Shown piece by piece: positions 24,345-33,800 of a DNA stretch of 64,000 nt (the first letter of the stretch is position 1; each line of letters begins with the position of its first letter). Made by a program: the position numbers and the translations under genes. A model generated the notes under the pieces. It was given only the letters and a program-made list of their open reading frames with translations. It had not been told where the DNA came from and did not search any database. The DNA is from Kordiimonadales bacterium IMCC3096 (GTDB lineage Bacteria; Pseudomonadota; Alphaproteobacteria; Minwuiales; Minwuiaceae), in contig CP018227.1 in the NCBI GenBank assembly GCA_016865035.1, positions 342,001 through 406,000 on the forward strand, given 5' to 3'.

Positions 24345-25825
24345 TACTCGTACCCGTTACCCTGCTGGCCTTGCTGATTTCCGCCCCGGGCCAGGCTGAA
24401 CTGCGCGCGCTTGTGGTGGCGGTCGAACTGGACGCGCCGGGCGCGGAACGCGATGCCGCCGAACTCGCAGACGCACTGCGGCATGTACACGGCAGCGACA
24501 TCACGGTCCTGACCGGCCCTGACGCAAGACCAGGTCCCGTGCGCCGGGAACTTGCAATGCTGCAGTCCCGTGCCGCAGCGGGCGACCTGATCTTCTTTTC
24601 CTATGCAGGGGCGGGCGGCCAGCAGCCGGAACAGGCGCTGGGCAGCGAGCCCGACCAGTTGGACGAGGTCCTGCGGATGGGCGATGGCGACCTCACCACC
24701 GGGATCCGGGACGGAGAGCTTGCACTGTGGGCCTCCGACATTGCGGCAAGGGGCGCCCTCGCCATGCTGTTGCTCGACACGGGCTATGTCGATGCGCCCC
24801 GCCGACCGGCGAGCAGTCCAGGCAGCGCGCCGCAAGCGAGAGGACTTCCGGTGCAGGCGGTACGCCGGTGGCCCGAGTCATCCGCCGGATTTGCAGCACT
24901 CGCGGAAGTCTATCGGGCCTCGTCACTGTCGGGACTGGAGCAGATGCCGCCGCGCACCATGGTCCTGCAGGCGACCGCGGAACCGGATCACGCGGCACCG
25001 ACGTTCGAGCTGACGGATGGCACCCACAGTGCGACCACAACGACGCGCGGCGCACTCAGCCATGCCTTCGCCCAGGCAATCCGGGGCGCGGCGGATCGCG
25101 ATGGCAACGCACGCATTACCGCCGGCGAACTGGACCGCCACATCCGCGCGACAATGCGCCAGGTCACGGATGGCGCGGCGCGGCCAGGCATTCACTATCG
25201 CTTCGCACCGAAATCGACCCTCTTCTTCAGCCGGGGCAGCGCAGGCGGAGACCACGTCGCACTCCCGATCCCGCTGAACCGGACGATCTCGATCGAGCCG
25301 ACGCGGCGGCATGCCTTCTCCGCAAGAGGTGATCTGGTTGCAGAACAGGCGACGGTCGGCATGGCCGGACAGATCACGCAGAGCCGACTGGCCATTGACC
25401 GGCTGCATCTGCTGGCCCGACACAGTCCCCTGGATGCCCGGACGGTGCCGGATCACGGTCTGTGGTCCTTTGGACAGCGCTTTTCGATCCGGATCGGAGA
25501 CGCGGAACTGCCCCACCGTCTCATCGCCAACATCACCGGACACGGGACGGTGCAGATGCTTTATCCGGAAGCGCGTGGTCAGTCCGACCGGCCGGGGGGA
25601 TTGCTGGATGACCTCGCGATCCTGGGACCATTCGGAACCGACAGCGTGGTGATCATCGCGACAGCGGAACCGGCGCAGGACCTGTATCAGACCTTCAGGG
25701 ACTGGGACGGGCGGCCCTTTGACCCAGACATGGCGACCCGTGTCAGCGCACTGCTGGAGCGGCGCGACTTCCGGGTGGCCGTCCTGCCAATCGTCTCTGC
25801 CGCCGGTGGGGGAGCAAGCCAATGA
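24308..25825 (+). CDS. Exported caspase-fold (C14-like) protein lacking catalytic His and Cys
   Basis: 505 residues; signal peptide about 1-30 (ATG at 24332 is an alternative start). Residues ~32-270 follow the caspase p20 order seen in the next gene: A-L-V-V-A-V-E near the first strand, D-L-I-F-F-S-Y-A-G-A-G-G where active enzymes have Y-F-A-G-H-G, and L-L-L-D-T-G-Y-V-D where they have F-D-S-C-F-S-G. So the catalytic His is Ala102 and the Cys is Gly159. An EF-hand-like loop D-R-D-G-N-A-R-I-T-A-G-E-L (263-275) follows, then a region resembling DUF4384 (about 360-460, F-S-I-R-I-G-D). Predicted to be an inactive partner or regulator of the active protein encoded next, which overlaps it by four bases. 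Confidence 0.75.
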   Translation: MRRLGHGHMRRLILVPVTLLALLISAPGQAELRALVVAVELDAPGAERDAAELADALRHVHGSDITVLTGPDARPGPVRRELAMLQSRAAAGDLIFFSYAGAGGQQPEQALGSEPDQLDEVLRMGDGDLTTGIRDGELALWASDIAARGALAMLLLDTGYVDAPRRPASSPGSAPQARGLPVQAVRRWPESSAGFAALAEVYRASSLSGLEQMPPRTMVLQATAEPDHAAPTFELTDGTHSATTTTRGALSHAFAQAIRGAADRDGNARITAGELDRHIRATMRQVTDGAARPGIHYRFAPKSTLFFSRGSAGGDHVALPIPLNRTISIEPTRRHAFSARGDLVAEQATVGMAGQITQSRLAIDRLHLLARHSPLDARTVPDHGLWSFGQRFSIRIGDAELPHRLIANITGHGTVQMLYPEARGQSDRPGGLLDDLAILGPFGTDSVVIIATAEPAQDLYQTFRDWDGRPFDPDMATRVSALLERRDFRVAVLPIVSAAGGGASQ

Positions 25826-28515
25826 ACCGACCGAAGACAGCCTTGCCGCCACGAAGGACCCTGGGCCTCGGCCTTGTTCTCGGCTTTCTTGCCATGCTGC
25901 TGTCGCCGCATGTCACCGCCGAAGAGCCCCCCAAACCGGTTGCCCGCATCATCGGCGGCCACGAGGTCCAGTCGGGCGCACGTCCCTGGCAGGTGTTGCT
26001 GAACATCAACCGCGCCGGCCTCCGCTATACCTGCGGTGCCACCATCATCTCGGCCGACTGGATCCTGACTGCCGCCCATTGCACCCATGCCGTCGCCGAC
26101 AGGCCGAACAGCATCCGTGTCCTCGCCGGCACAACGCAGCTGGAGGAGGGACACGGCGTCATCGTCGGCGTCAGGGAGATACACGTTCACCCGGACTACG
26201 ACGGATCAGCCATCAATCACCCGAACGACGTATCCCTGCTCCGGCTGGCGGAGCCGCTGCCGTTCGTGCCGGTGCGCCTGATGGCACCTGCGGACGAAGA
26301 GGTGCTGGGCGTACAGGACACGCCGGGCCTCGTGATCGGATTCGGCGCCGTGGAGGAAGGCGGCGGCGCATCGGGCCGACTGCTGGAAACCAGCGTGCCA
26401 CTGCAGGGCTACGACAAGTGCAAGCAGGTCTACGGCACCTATCTCCAGCCCGGCATGATCTGCGCCGGACTGGACGAAGGCGGGCGCGATACCTGCCAGG
26501 GCGACAGCGGCGGGCCGTTGCTGGTGCGGGACGGGAACGGTGATTTCGTGCAGTTGGGCATCGTCAGCTGGGGCGCGGGCTGCGCCGTTGCCGGACGCTA
26601 TGGCGTCTATACCCGGATCACCAGCTACCTCGACTGGATTGCGGAACGAACGCGCCTCAGCATCGCGACCCTCACCGGTTTCGAGAATGATCCCCAGATG
26701 GTGGCCGCGGCAGCGCCGCCCGTCCTCGAGTCGGCGCTGGTCTCTTCCGATTCAGTCGTTGTGCTGCCTCAGGCTGCTGCCCAGGCGCCGACCGGCGCTG
26801 GTGACACGCCTGACAGCCCGGCCACGGCTCCTACCGGCAGCGCCATGAACATCGGCACGATCCTGGCGCCGGTTTCCCCGCGCCTGCCACCGCCGAATCT
26901 GGCCACCCTCGACATTCCCCAGCGCCCGGCAGGCAATCGCGCCCTGCTGATCGGCATCGACGACTACTGGGATGACGACTTCGACCTGACCGGCAGCGTC
27001 GCCGATGTGGAGCGCATCCGTGCCCTGCTGCTGGCCGATGGCAGCTTCACGGAGGACCAGATCATGGTCCTGACCGATTCCCAGGCGACACGGGCCAACA
27101 TTCATCTGGCTTTCGAGCAGTGGCTGACGGCCCAGACCCGGCCCGATGACCTGGCACTGCTCTATTTCGCCGGACACGGCTTTCACCAGCAGGACCTGAA
27201 CGGCGACGAGGCCGACGCGATCGATGAAGCCATTGTGCCCTACGATGCCAACCGCTTTCGGGCCCGTGACCTGATCCGCCCCGCTGTCATGCGCGTCATC
27301 GTGGACGACGACATCGGCGTCCTGCTGCGTGCGATCGCGGACAGGCGGGTGACGGCGATCTTCGATTCCTGTTTCTCGGGCTCCGTCACCCGGAATCTCG
27401 CCGCGAACGTGCCCGACACGGCCAATGCGCGTTCCCTGGATTTCCGGCTGGGCGGCACCTTCAAGCCGCTGCCGCGCAGTTCCATGCGTACCCGGACCAA
27501 TGCCAACGACCTGATCGATCTGCGCAACGACAATCTGGTTGTCTGGACAGCGGTCTCCGAGCGGGAGCTCGCCCTGGTCGACCGCAGCGCCTCGCCGCCG
27601 GGCGGTGTCTTCACCTCAGCCTTTGTCGAGGGGTTGCGGAACAGGGCGGCTGACGCGGACGGGGACGGGATTGTCTCGCACGCCGAGCTGCTGGATCACC
27701 TGAGGCAGCGCGCGGGCAGCTATTGCAAGCAGAATCCCGGATCATGCGGAATCGGGCTGACCCCCACGCTGGAGGCGGCATCGGAGGCATACCTTACCGA
27801 CGTCATCTCCAGACGCCCGGTCCACCGTGCCATCCTGGAATCGGCCACCGGCACACCATCAGCACCGGTCGGCCAGACGGAACCGGCGCCGGTCGCGTTG
27901 GCCGCCACGGCAGACGCATCGGCACCGCAGCAGGTTGCGGCAGCCGCGGTGCCACCGCCGTCGGCCAGACCTGAACCGAACCCTTCCGTCCGTCCGCCAC
28001 GTCCGGAGGGTGCGCCGGAGGAGACCGTCGTCGATGGCCCGAAGAAGCCGCGGAAGAGTGTCGTCCATCTGGAAGTGACGCCGACCAGCACCGTGAAGGT
28101 TGGCGACCGGATTCGACTGTCGGTGACCGCCCGGCGGGAGGGGCGCCTGTTCGTGATCGACGTCCGCTCCGATGGTCAGATGGTGCAGATCTTCCCGAAC
28201 AGGCTGGCTGTTGCCGCCGGACAGACATCGCGCATCGACGCGGGCGAGACGATGACGTTCCCGAAGCTCGCTGACGGCTATGACTTCGTGGCGGGTCCGC
28301 CGCTGGGTCAGGGTCGACTGGTGGCCATCCTCGCCGATCCGGAATCGGAAGTGGCGAAGGTGCTGGACCGCCATAGCGACCTGGAGACCATCAAGGACCT
28401 GCGCGCCTATCTCTCCGACGTTGCCGCGGGTCTGCGTCAGCCGCAACGGGACGGCTTTGCCATGCGTCTGCCCGACTGGACGATGCATGCGGTTGAATAT
28501 GAGATTGTCCAATGA
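25822..28515 (+). CDS. Exported trypsin-like (S1) / caspase-like (C14) fusion protease with DUF4384 domain
   Basis: 897 residues. Signal peptide about 1-33. Trypsin domain 43-277: activation site Arg42-Ile43 (R-I-I-G-G), catalytic His86 (T-A-A-H-C), Asp136 (N-D-V-S-L-L), Ser229 (G-D-S-G-G-P), Asp223 at the S1 position giving Arg/Lys preference, and the three conserved disulfide pairs (71/87, 200/214, 225/254). A Pro/Ala linker leads to a caspase p20-like domain (about 372-665) with His452 (Y-F-A-G-H-G) and Cys517 (D-S-C-F-S-G) intact, and an EF-hand-like loop at 611-623. A second Pro-rich linker precedes a DUF4384 domain (about 745-845). Both proteases look active. Starts ATGA-coupled to the previous gene and ends ATGA-coupled to the serpin. 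Confidence 0.9.
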   Translation: MNRPKTALPPRRTLGLGLVLGFLAMLLSPHVTAEEPPKPVARIIGGHEVQSGARPWQVLLNINRAGLRYTCGATIISADWILTAAHCTHAVADRPNSIRVLAGTTQLEEGHGVIVGVREIHVHPDYDGSAINHPNDVSLLRLAEPLPFVPVRLMAPADEEVLGVQDTPGLVIGFGAVEEGGGASGRLLETSVPLQGYDKCKQVYGTYLQPGMICAGLDEGGRDTCQGDSGGPLLVRDGNGDFVQLGIVSWGAGCAVAGRYGVYTRITSYLDWIAERTRLSIATLTGFENDPQMVAAAAPPVLESALVSSDSVVVLPQAAAQAPTGAGDTPDSPATAPTGSAMNIGTILAPVSPRLPPPNLATLDIPQRPAGNRALLIGIDDYWDDDFDLTGSVADVERIRALLLADGSFTEDQIMVLTDSQATRANIHLAFEQWLTAQTRPDDLALLYFAGHGFHQQDLNGDEADAIDEAIVPYDANRFRARDLIRPAVMRVIVDDDIGVLLRAIADRRVTAIFDSCFSGSVTRNLAANVPDTANARSLDFRLGGTFKPLPRSSMRTRTNANDLIDLRNDNLVVWTAVSERELALVDRSASPPGGVFTSAFVEGLRNRAADADGDGIVSHAELLDHLRQRAGSYCKQNPGSCGIGLTPTLEAASEAYLTDVISRRPVHRAILESATGTPSAPVGQTEPAPVALAATADASAPQQVAAAAVPPPSARPEPNPSVRPPRPEGAPEETVVDGPKKPRKSVVHLEVTPTSTVKVGDRIRLSVTARREGRLFVIDVRSDGQMVQIFPNRLAVAAGQTSRIDAGETMTFPKLADGYDFVAGPPLGQGRLVAILADPESEVAKVLDRHSDLETIKDLRAYLSDVAAGLRQPQRDGFAMRLPDWTMHAVEYEIVQ

Positions 28516-29777
28516 CCAGGGAACGGGGCGGCAACATGCGCAAGGTTCGGAGGCTCCTTCTCGGACTGGCAACCGCCGGGGTACTTGGCGGCCTGGCGGC
28601 CACCGTCCCCGCAGCGGCCGACAGCAGCTCCGGACAGCTCGACGCCCTGGATCCGGCGCGCCGCGTCGCGGTGGGGCTGGAGCGGCTCGGCTTCTGTCTG
28701 GCCAGCGCAGCACTGCAGACCGCTCCGGACCGGAACGTGCTGATCGCCCCGACCGGAGCGGGCCGGATACTGGCCATGATCGGTGCGGGCAGTCCCCTGC
28801 CCGTCCGCCAGAAGATTGCGGCATTGCTGGCCTGGCCGGAATTCCTGGGCGGGTCGCTGGCATTCGGCGTCAGCCTGGACCGGGCGCGGCTATCTGCGGA
28901 CGCCTCTCCCGATGTGACCCTGCGACTGGCGACCGGAATCTGGCACGACAGGAACCACGAACCCCGCACCTACTTCGCCCTGCATGCCGGGGCCGGCCTG
29001 CAGGCCATGGACCCTGCCGACCCGGCCACCACCGACCGGATCAACGCATGGATCAGTGACCGGACGGACGGCATGATCGCGGAGGCCATCACCGACATCC
29101 CCGCCGAAACGACCATTCTGATGGCCGATGTACTTGCCTTCAGCGGTGCCTGGAGCACGCCCTTCGACCCGGAGGAAACGCGCCGCGCCGCCTTCGCATC
29201 GGGAACACCCCTGGCCACGGAAGTGGCGATGATGCAGTCGCGCCGGCAGGTCCTGCCGCATCGCCGTGACGCCCATGGTGACTGGCTGACCCTGCCCTAT
29301 GGCGACGGGCGCTTCGAGGCGGTGCTGGTGCAGCCGACGGCGTTCGAACTCGGCAGCTTCGGCAGGATGGCCTGCGAGACCGTTGGCGGCCTGACCGTCC
29401 CTGTGGCCGCAACCGACTCCCATTCGCTCACACTGCGACTGCCCCGCATGAAACTGGACGCAACGGCCAGTCTGGATCAGTTGCTTCATCAGGCGCGGCT
29501 GGGCGACGTGCTCGACGATCCCCTGCTGGGTTCATCCATGCTGACACCGGCAACGCGTCCCGGCCCGATACGCCAGCAGGTCGCGCTGACCGTCGACGAG
29601 AAGGGATCGAAAGTGGCGGCAGCGACGATCGCCATCGGCACCCGTGCCGGTGCAGAGCCGGTGGAACTGAACTTCGACCGGCCCTTCGTGCTGATGATCC
29701 GGGAACAGACGACCGGGCTGCCCCTGCTGATCGGCATGATCAACCGGCCGGGCGACGCGTCGGGCACCGACGAATAG
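28512..29777 (+). CDS. Exported serpin (serine protease inhibitor)
   Basis: 421 residues; basic n-region and signal peptide to about residue 36 (ATG at 28536 is an alternative). Serpin fold marks: L-F-A-P-like L-I-A-P-T-G at 77-82, the hinge D-E-K-G-S-K-V-A-A-A-T (362-372), and the C-terminal L-N-F-D-R-P-F-V-L-M-I-R and G-L-P-L-L-I-G-M-I-N-R-P. Counting from hinge Glu363 as P17 puts Arg378 at P2 or, allowing one residue, P1, fitting a trypsin-like target. The small P9-P12 residues indicate an inhibitory serpin. The gene overlaps the trypsin-caspase stop by four bases, so its likely target is that trypsin domain. Serpins are uncommon in Proteobacteria. Confidence 0.85.
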   Translation: MTRERGGNMRKVRRLLLGLATAGVLGGLAATVPAAADSSSGQLDALDPARRVAVGLERLGFCLASAALQTAPDRNVLIAPTGAGRILAMIGAGSPLPVRQKIAALLAWPEFLGGSLAFGVSLDRARLSADASPDVTLRLATGIWHDRNHEPRTYFALHAGAGLQAMDPADPATTDRINAWISDRTDGMIAEAITDIPAETTILMADVLAFSGAWSTPFDPEETRRAAFASGTPLATEVAMMQSRRQVLPHRRDAHGDWLTLPYGDGRFEAVLVQPTAFELGSFGRMACETVGGLTVPVAATDSHSLTLRLPRMKLDATASLDQLLHQARLGDVLDDPLLGSSMLTPATRPGPIRQQVALTVDEKGSKVAAATIAIGTRAGAEPVELNFDRPFVLMIREQTTGLPLLIGMINRPGDASGTDE

Positions 29778-29790
29778 GAAGGCCGACAGG

Positions 29791-30597
29791 CTATCTGCCC
29801 CGGAACACCGCCTCGCGCTTCTCCATGAAGGCGGCCATGCCTTCCTTCTGGTCCTCCGTCTGCATGAGCGGCAGCAGTTGCAGATAGACGTGGTGGACGT
29901 GGTCGCTGAAGCCCTCGTCCAGACCCATGCGCATCATCCGCTTCGACGCCTGCACGGCCAGCGGTGCGTTGGCCGCGATCTCGGCGGCAAGGGCCGCGCC
30001 CGCCTCCGCCACCTTGTCGGCCGGGTGAATGCTGCTAACCAGACCAAGATCCAGACTCTGCTGCGCATCGAGAGTCCGACCGGAGAAGATCAGTTCCGAC
30101 GCCTTCGCCCAGCCGAGCATCCGGGGCAGCAGCCAGGTTCCGCCGGACTCCGGCACGATCCCGCGCTTGGTGAAGGCGGCCGAGAGCTTGGCGCTGTCGG
30201 ACATCACGCGGATATCGCACCCGAGCGCCATGTCGAACCCGTATCCGGCAGCAGACCCGTTCAGCACGCAGATGGTCGGCTTGTCGATTTCATGCAGCAC
30301 GGTGGGCGGCGTATTGCGCAGGTCGATGGTTGTCCTGACCGGTGCATTCGGTTCCAGGATGCCCCAGCTGCCGCCACTCGCGTCCCGGCGCAGGTCCAGC
30401 CCGGCACAGAACGCCCGCCCGGTCCCTGTCAGCACGATCACCCGGACGTCCGTGTCGTCGCGCGCCTGCAGCAGCAGCGCCGAAATACTCTCCAGCATCG
30501 GACGGGAGATGGTGTTCATCCGGTCCGGGCAGTTGAGCGTGATCGTCGCGACATGGTCGGCCACGTCATAGAGCACTTCATCATTGGTCTCGGTCAT
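29791..30597 (-). CDS. Enoyl-CoA hydratase/isomerase family protein
   Basis: 268 residues from an ATG with GGGGAG upstream. Crotonase fold: oxyanion-hole segments G-R-A-F-C-A-G-L-D-L and N-G-S-A-A-G-Y-G-F-D-M-A-L-G-C-D-I-R. The catalytic-Glu region reads R-G-I-V-P-E-S-G-G-T-W-L-L-P-R, which supports a hydratase. Converges with the serpin gene only 13 bases away. Substrate is not predictable; family members act in fatty-acid, branched-chain or aromatic catabolism. Confidence 0.85.
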   Translation of the reverse strand: MTETNDEVLYDVADHVATITLNCPDRMNTISRPMLESISALLLQARDDTDVRVIVLTGTGRAFCAGLDLRRDASGGSWGILEPNAPVRTTIDLRNTPPTVLHEIDKPTICVLNGSAAGYGFDMALGCDIRVMSDSAKLSAAFTKRGIVPESGGTWLLPRMLGWAKASELIFSGRTLDAQQSLDLGLVSSIHPADKVAEAGAALAAEIAANAPLAVQASKRMMRMGLDEGFSDHVHHVYLQLLPLMQTEDQKEGMAAFMEKREAVFRGR

Positions 30598-30765
30598 CGC
30601 TGCGGTCTCCCCTTCCGTCTGTCGCGAAATCACGCCGTTCCAGCGGCCAGTCTAGCCCCCCGCAACGGCAATCATCGAGATGGTAATGCGGTCAGAACCC
30701 TGAATGTCCTGTCGGACGCAAGACAAGCGGTCAGTGCGGCTTGCCGCGCAATGGACCGAACACGA

Positions 30766-30800
30766 AAAAGGCCCGGCGGATTGTCTCCGCCGGGCCTTTT
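30766..30800 (-). terminator. Intrinsic terminator after nrdJ
   Basis: A perfect 15-bp stem (arms 30766-30780 and 30786-30800, GC-rich core G-G-C-C-C-G-G-C-G-G) with a 5-base loop. On the minus strand the stem ends in a run of T followed by C-G-T-G. It lies 25 bases after the nrdJ stop. The T-runs on both arms would let it act in both directions. Confidence 0.85.
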
Positions 30801-30824
30801 CCGTTTCGTCCGGACTGGCTGTTG

Positions 30825-33800
30825 TCAGGAACAGCCGGTCGTCGCGCCGCAGGTGTCGCACTTCATGCAGGTGCCGTTGCGGACCAGGGTGAAGTTGCCG
30901 CAATCGTCGCAGGAGTCGCCTTCGTAGCCCTTCATCCGGGCTTCCGCGACCTGCTTGGCGCGGCCGTTGCCGGCTCCACTGGAGGCGCTGACCGTCTTGG
31001 TCTCGGAATAGGCCACGGTCTGGCTGACGGTTGCCCCGCCCGAAGTCCCCCCGGCGGACCGCATTACGGTCGCGGTTTCCTCCAGCGTCTGGGCCGCAGC
31101 CTGACGCTTCTCCGGGTTCAGGACATAGAGGTTGGAGCGGACGTAACCGGTGGACGCCAGACCCATCGCATGGGTCAGGGCCGCATCGGCGGCGCGGACC
31201 TCTTCCTCGCCCTTGGTCAGGTCAGGCAGATTGCCTTCGTCGGCGCCGTCACCGATGGCATCGGCGCGCAGGTCGCTCGGTTCCACATGCGCCAGGTCGT
31301 TGCGGCCAAGATAGCTGACCGCCAGTTCCCGGAAGATGTAGTCGAGGATCGACGTCGCGTTCTTGATCGCGTCGTTGCCCTGCACGATGCCGTTCGGCTC
31401 GAAGCGGGTGAAGGTGAAGGCCTCCACATATTCCTCCAGCGGCACGCCGTACTGCAGGCCGATGGAGATCGCGATGGCGAAATTGTTCATCAGGCTGCGG
31501 AAGGCGGCGCCTTCCTTGTGCATGTCGATGAAGATCTCGCCGATGCGGCCATCGTCGAACTCGCCGGTCCGCAGGTAGACCTTGTGTCCCCCGACCAGGG
31601 CCTTCTGGGTGTAGCCCTTGCGACGGCTGGGCAGGCGGTCCCGTTCGCGAACGACGATCTTCTCGATGATCCGTTCCGCCACGATCTGCGCCTTTTCGGT
31701 CAGCGAGGCTTCGGCCACGGCCTCTTCCAGCGTCTCGCCTTCCTCGTCCAGTGCCACGGCGTTGAGCGGCTGGGACAGCTTGGACCCATCGCGATAGAGC
31801 GCATTGGCCTTCAGACCCAGACGCCAGGACAGCATGTAGGCCTGCTCGCAGTCCGCCACCTTGGCGCTGTTCGGCATGTTGATCGTCTTGGAGATCGCAC
31901 CCGAGATGAAGGGCTGCGATGCCGCCAGCATCCGGATGTGGCTCTCGGCGGACAGGTAGCGCTTGCCGATACGGCCACAGGGGTTGGCGCAGTCGAAGAC
32001 GATCAGGTGCTCGTCCTTCAGGTGCGGCGCACCCTCCACGGTCATGGCGCCGCAGACGTAGGTATTGGCCGCCTCGATCTCGGACTTGCTGAAACCCATG
32101 CCCGCGAGCATGTCGAAGTTCAGGTCGTCGAGCTGTTCCGGTTCAAAACCCAGTACCCGCAGGCAGAAGTCCTCACCCAGGGTGTAGCGGTTGAAGGCGA
32201 AACGGATGTCGAAGGCGCTCTTGATTCCGTCTTCGAGCTGTTCGAGCTGGAAGTCGGAGAAGCCACGTGCCTTCAGGGTCTCGGTATTGATGAACGGTGC
32301 GCCGTCCAGCGTGGCATGGCCAACGGCATAGTTGATGATCGCATCCCGCTGGCTGTCGGTATAGCCGAGCTTCGTCAGCGCCTCCGGCACCGTGCGGTTG
32401 ATGATCTTGAAGTAGCCGCCGCCGGCCAGCTTCTTGAACTTCACGATGGCGAAATCCGGTTCGATGCCGGTGGTGTCGCAATCCATCACCAGGCCGATGG
32501 TACCCGTCGGGGCAATGACACTGGCCTGCGCGTTGCGGAAGCCATGGTTCTCACCCAGGTCGAGCGCCCGCTGCCAGGACCGCTGTCCGGCCTTGACCAG
32601 CGCCTGATCCGGGCAGGACCGCACATCCAGCGGCACCGGCTTGATCGACAGTTCCTCATAGCCGTCCTGCTTGCCTTCGGCAGCACGGGCATGATTGCGG
32701 ATCACCCGCAGCATGTGCTTCGCGTTCTTCGCATAGCCGGGGAAGGCCCCCAGTTCGCCCGCCATCTCGGCGGACGTCGCATAGGACACACCGGTCATCA
32801 GGGAGGTGATGGCACCGCAAAGCGCCCGCCCCTCGTCCGAGTCATAGCCCAGCCCCTGTGCCATCAGCAGGCCGCCGATGTTGGCAAAGCCGAGACCCAG
32901 CGTGCGGAAGCGATAGCTGAGTTCCGCAATCTCCTTCGACGGGAACTGCGCCATCATGACGGAGACTTCCAGCGTCACCGTCCAGAGCCGCACCGCATGC
33001 TCGAAGGCCTCGATATCGAAGCTGGCGTCGGCCTTGCGGAAGGTCATCAGGTTCAGGGAGGCCAGATTGCAGGCCGTGTCGTCCAGGAACATGTACTCGG
33101 AGCACGGATTGGACGCATTGATGCGGCCATCCTCCGGGCAGGTGTGCCAGTCATTGATGGTGGTGTCGAACTGCACGCCCGGATCGGCGGAGGCCCATGC
33201 GGCGTAGCAGACCTTCTCCCACAGTTCCGCCGCGTTGACGCGCTTGCCCGACTTCTCGTCGGTGCGGAACTTCAGCTCCCAGTCGCCACCGCGCTCCACG
33301 GCATCCAGGAAGGCGTTCGGCACGCGCACGGAATTGTTGGAGTTCTGGCCGGAAACGGTCAGGTAGGCGTCCGAATCCCAGTCCTTGTCGTAGACCGGGA
33401 TATCGATGTGGCGATAGCCCTGCCCGGCGAACTGGATCACACGCTGGATATAGTTCTCCGGGATCACGGCCTTGCGCGCGGCGATGATCTCGGTCTTCAG
33501 GGCGCTGTTCTCCTTCGGATCCAGACGACGGTCGTCGTCGGGCGCAAAGGTATCGACCCAGCAGGCACCGATGATCGCATTCAGGTGGCGGTTGGCCAGG
33601 GTGGAGCCGGAGACGAGGGCCGCGACCTTCTGCTCCTCCACGACCTTCCACATGATGTATTCCTCGATGTCCGGATGGTCGAGGTCGATGGTCACCATCT
33701 TCGCGGCCCGGCGGGTGGTGCCACCGGACTTGATCGCACCTGCGGCACGGTCACCGATCTTCAGGAAGCTCATCAGGCCGGACGAGCGGCCCCCGCCGGA

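Noticed and set aside
22281-29777. Intracellular abortive-infection or conflict system based on caspase and trypsin domains
   Set aside because: All products have Sec or lipoprotein signals and disulfide-rich trypsin parts, so they act outside the cytoplasm; no nucleotide-binding sensor or phage-defence gene is near.
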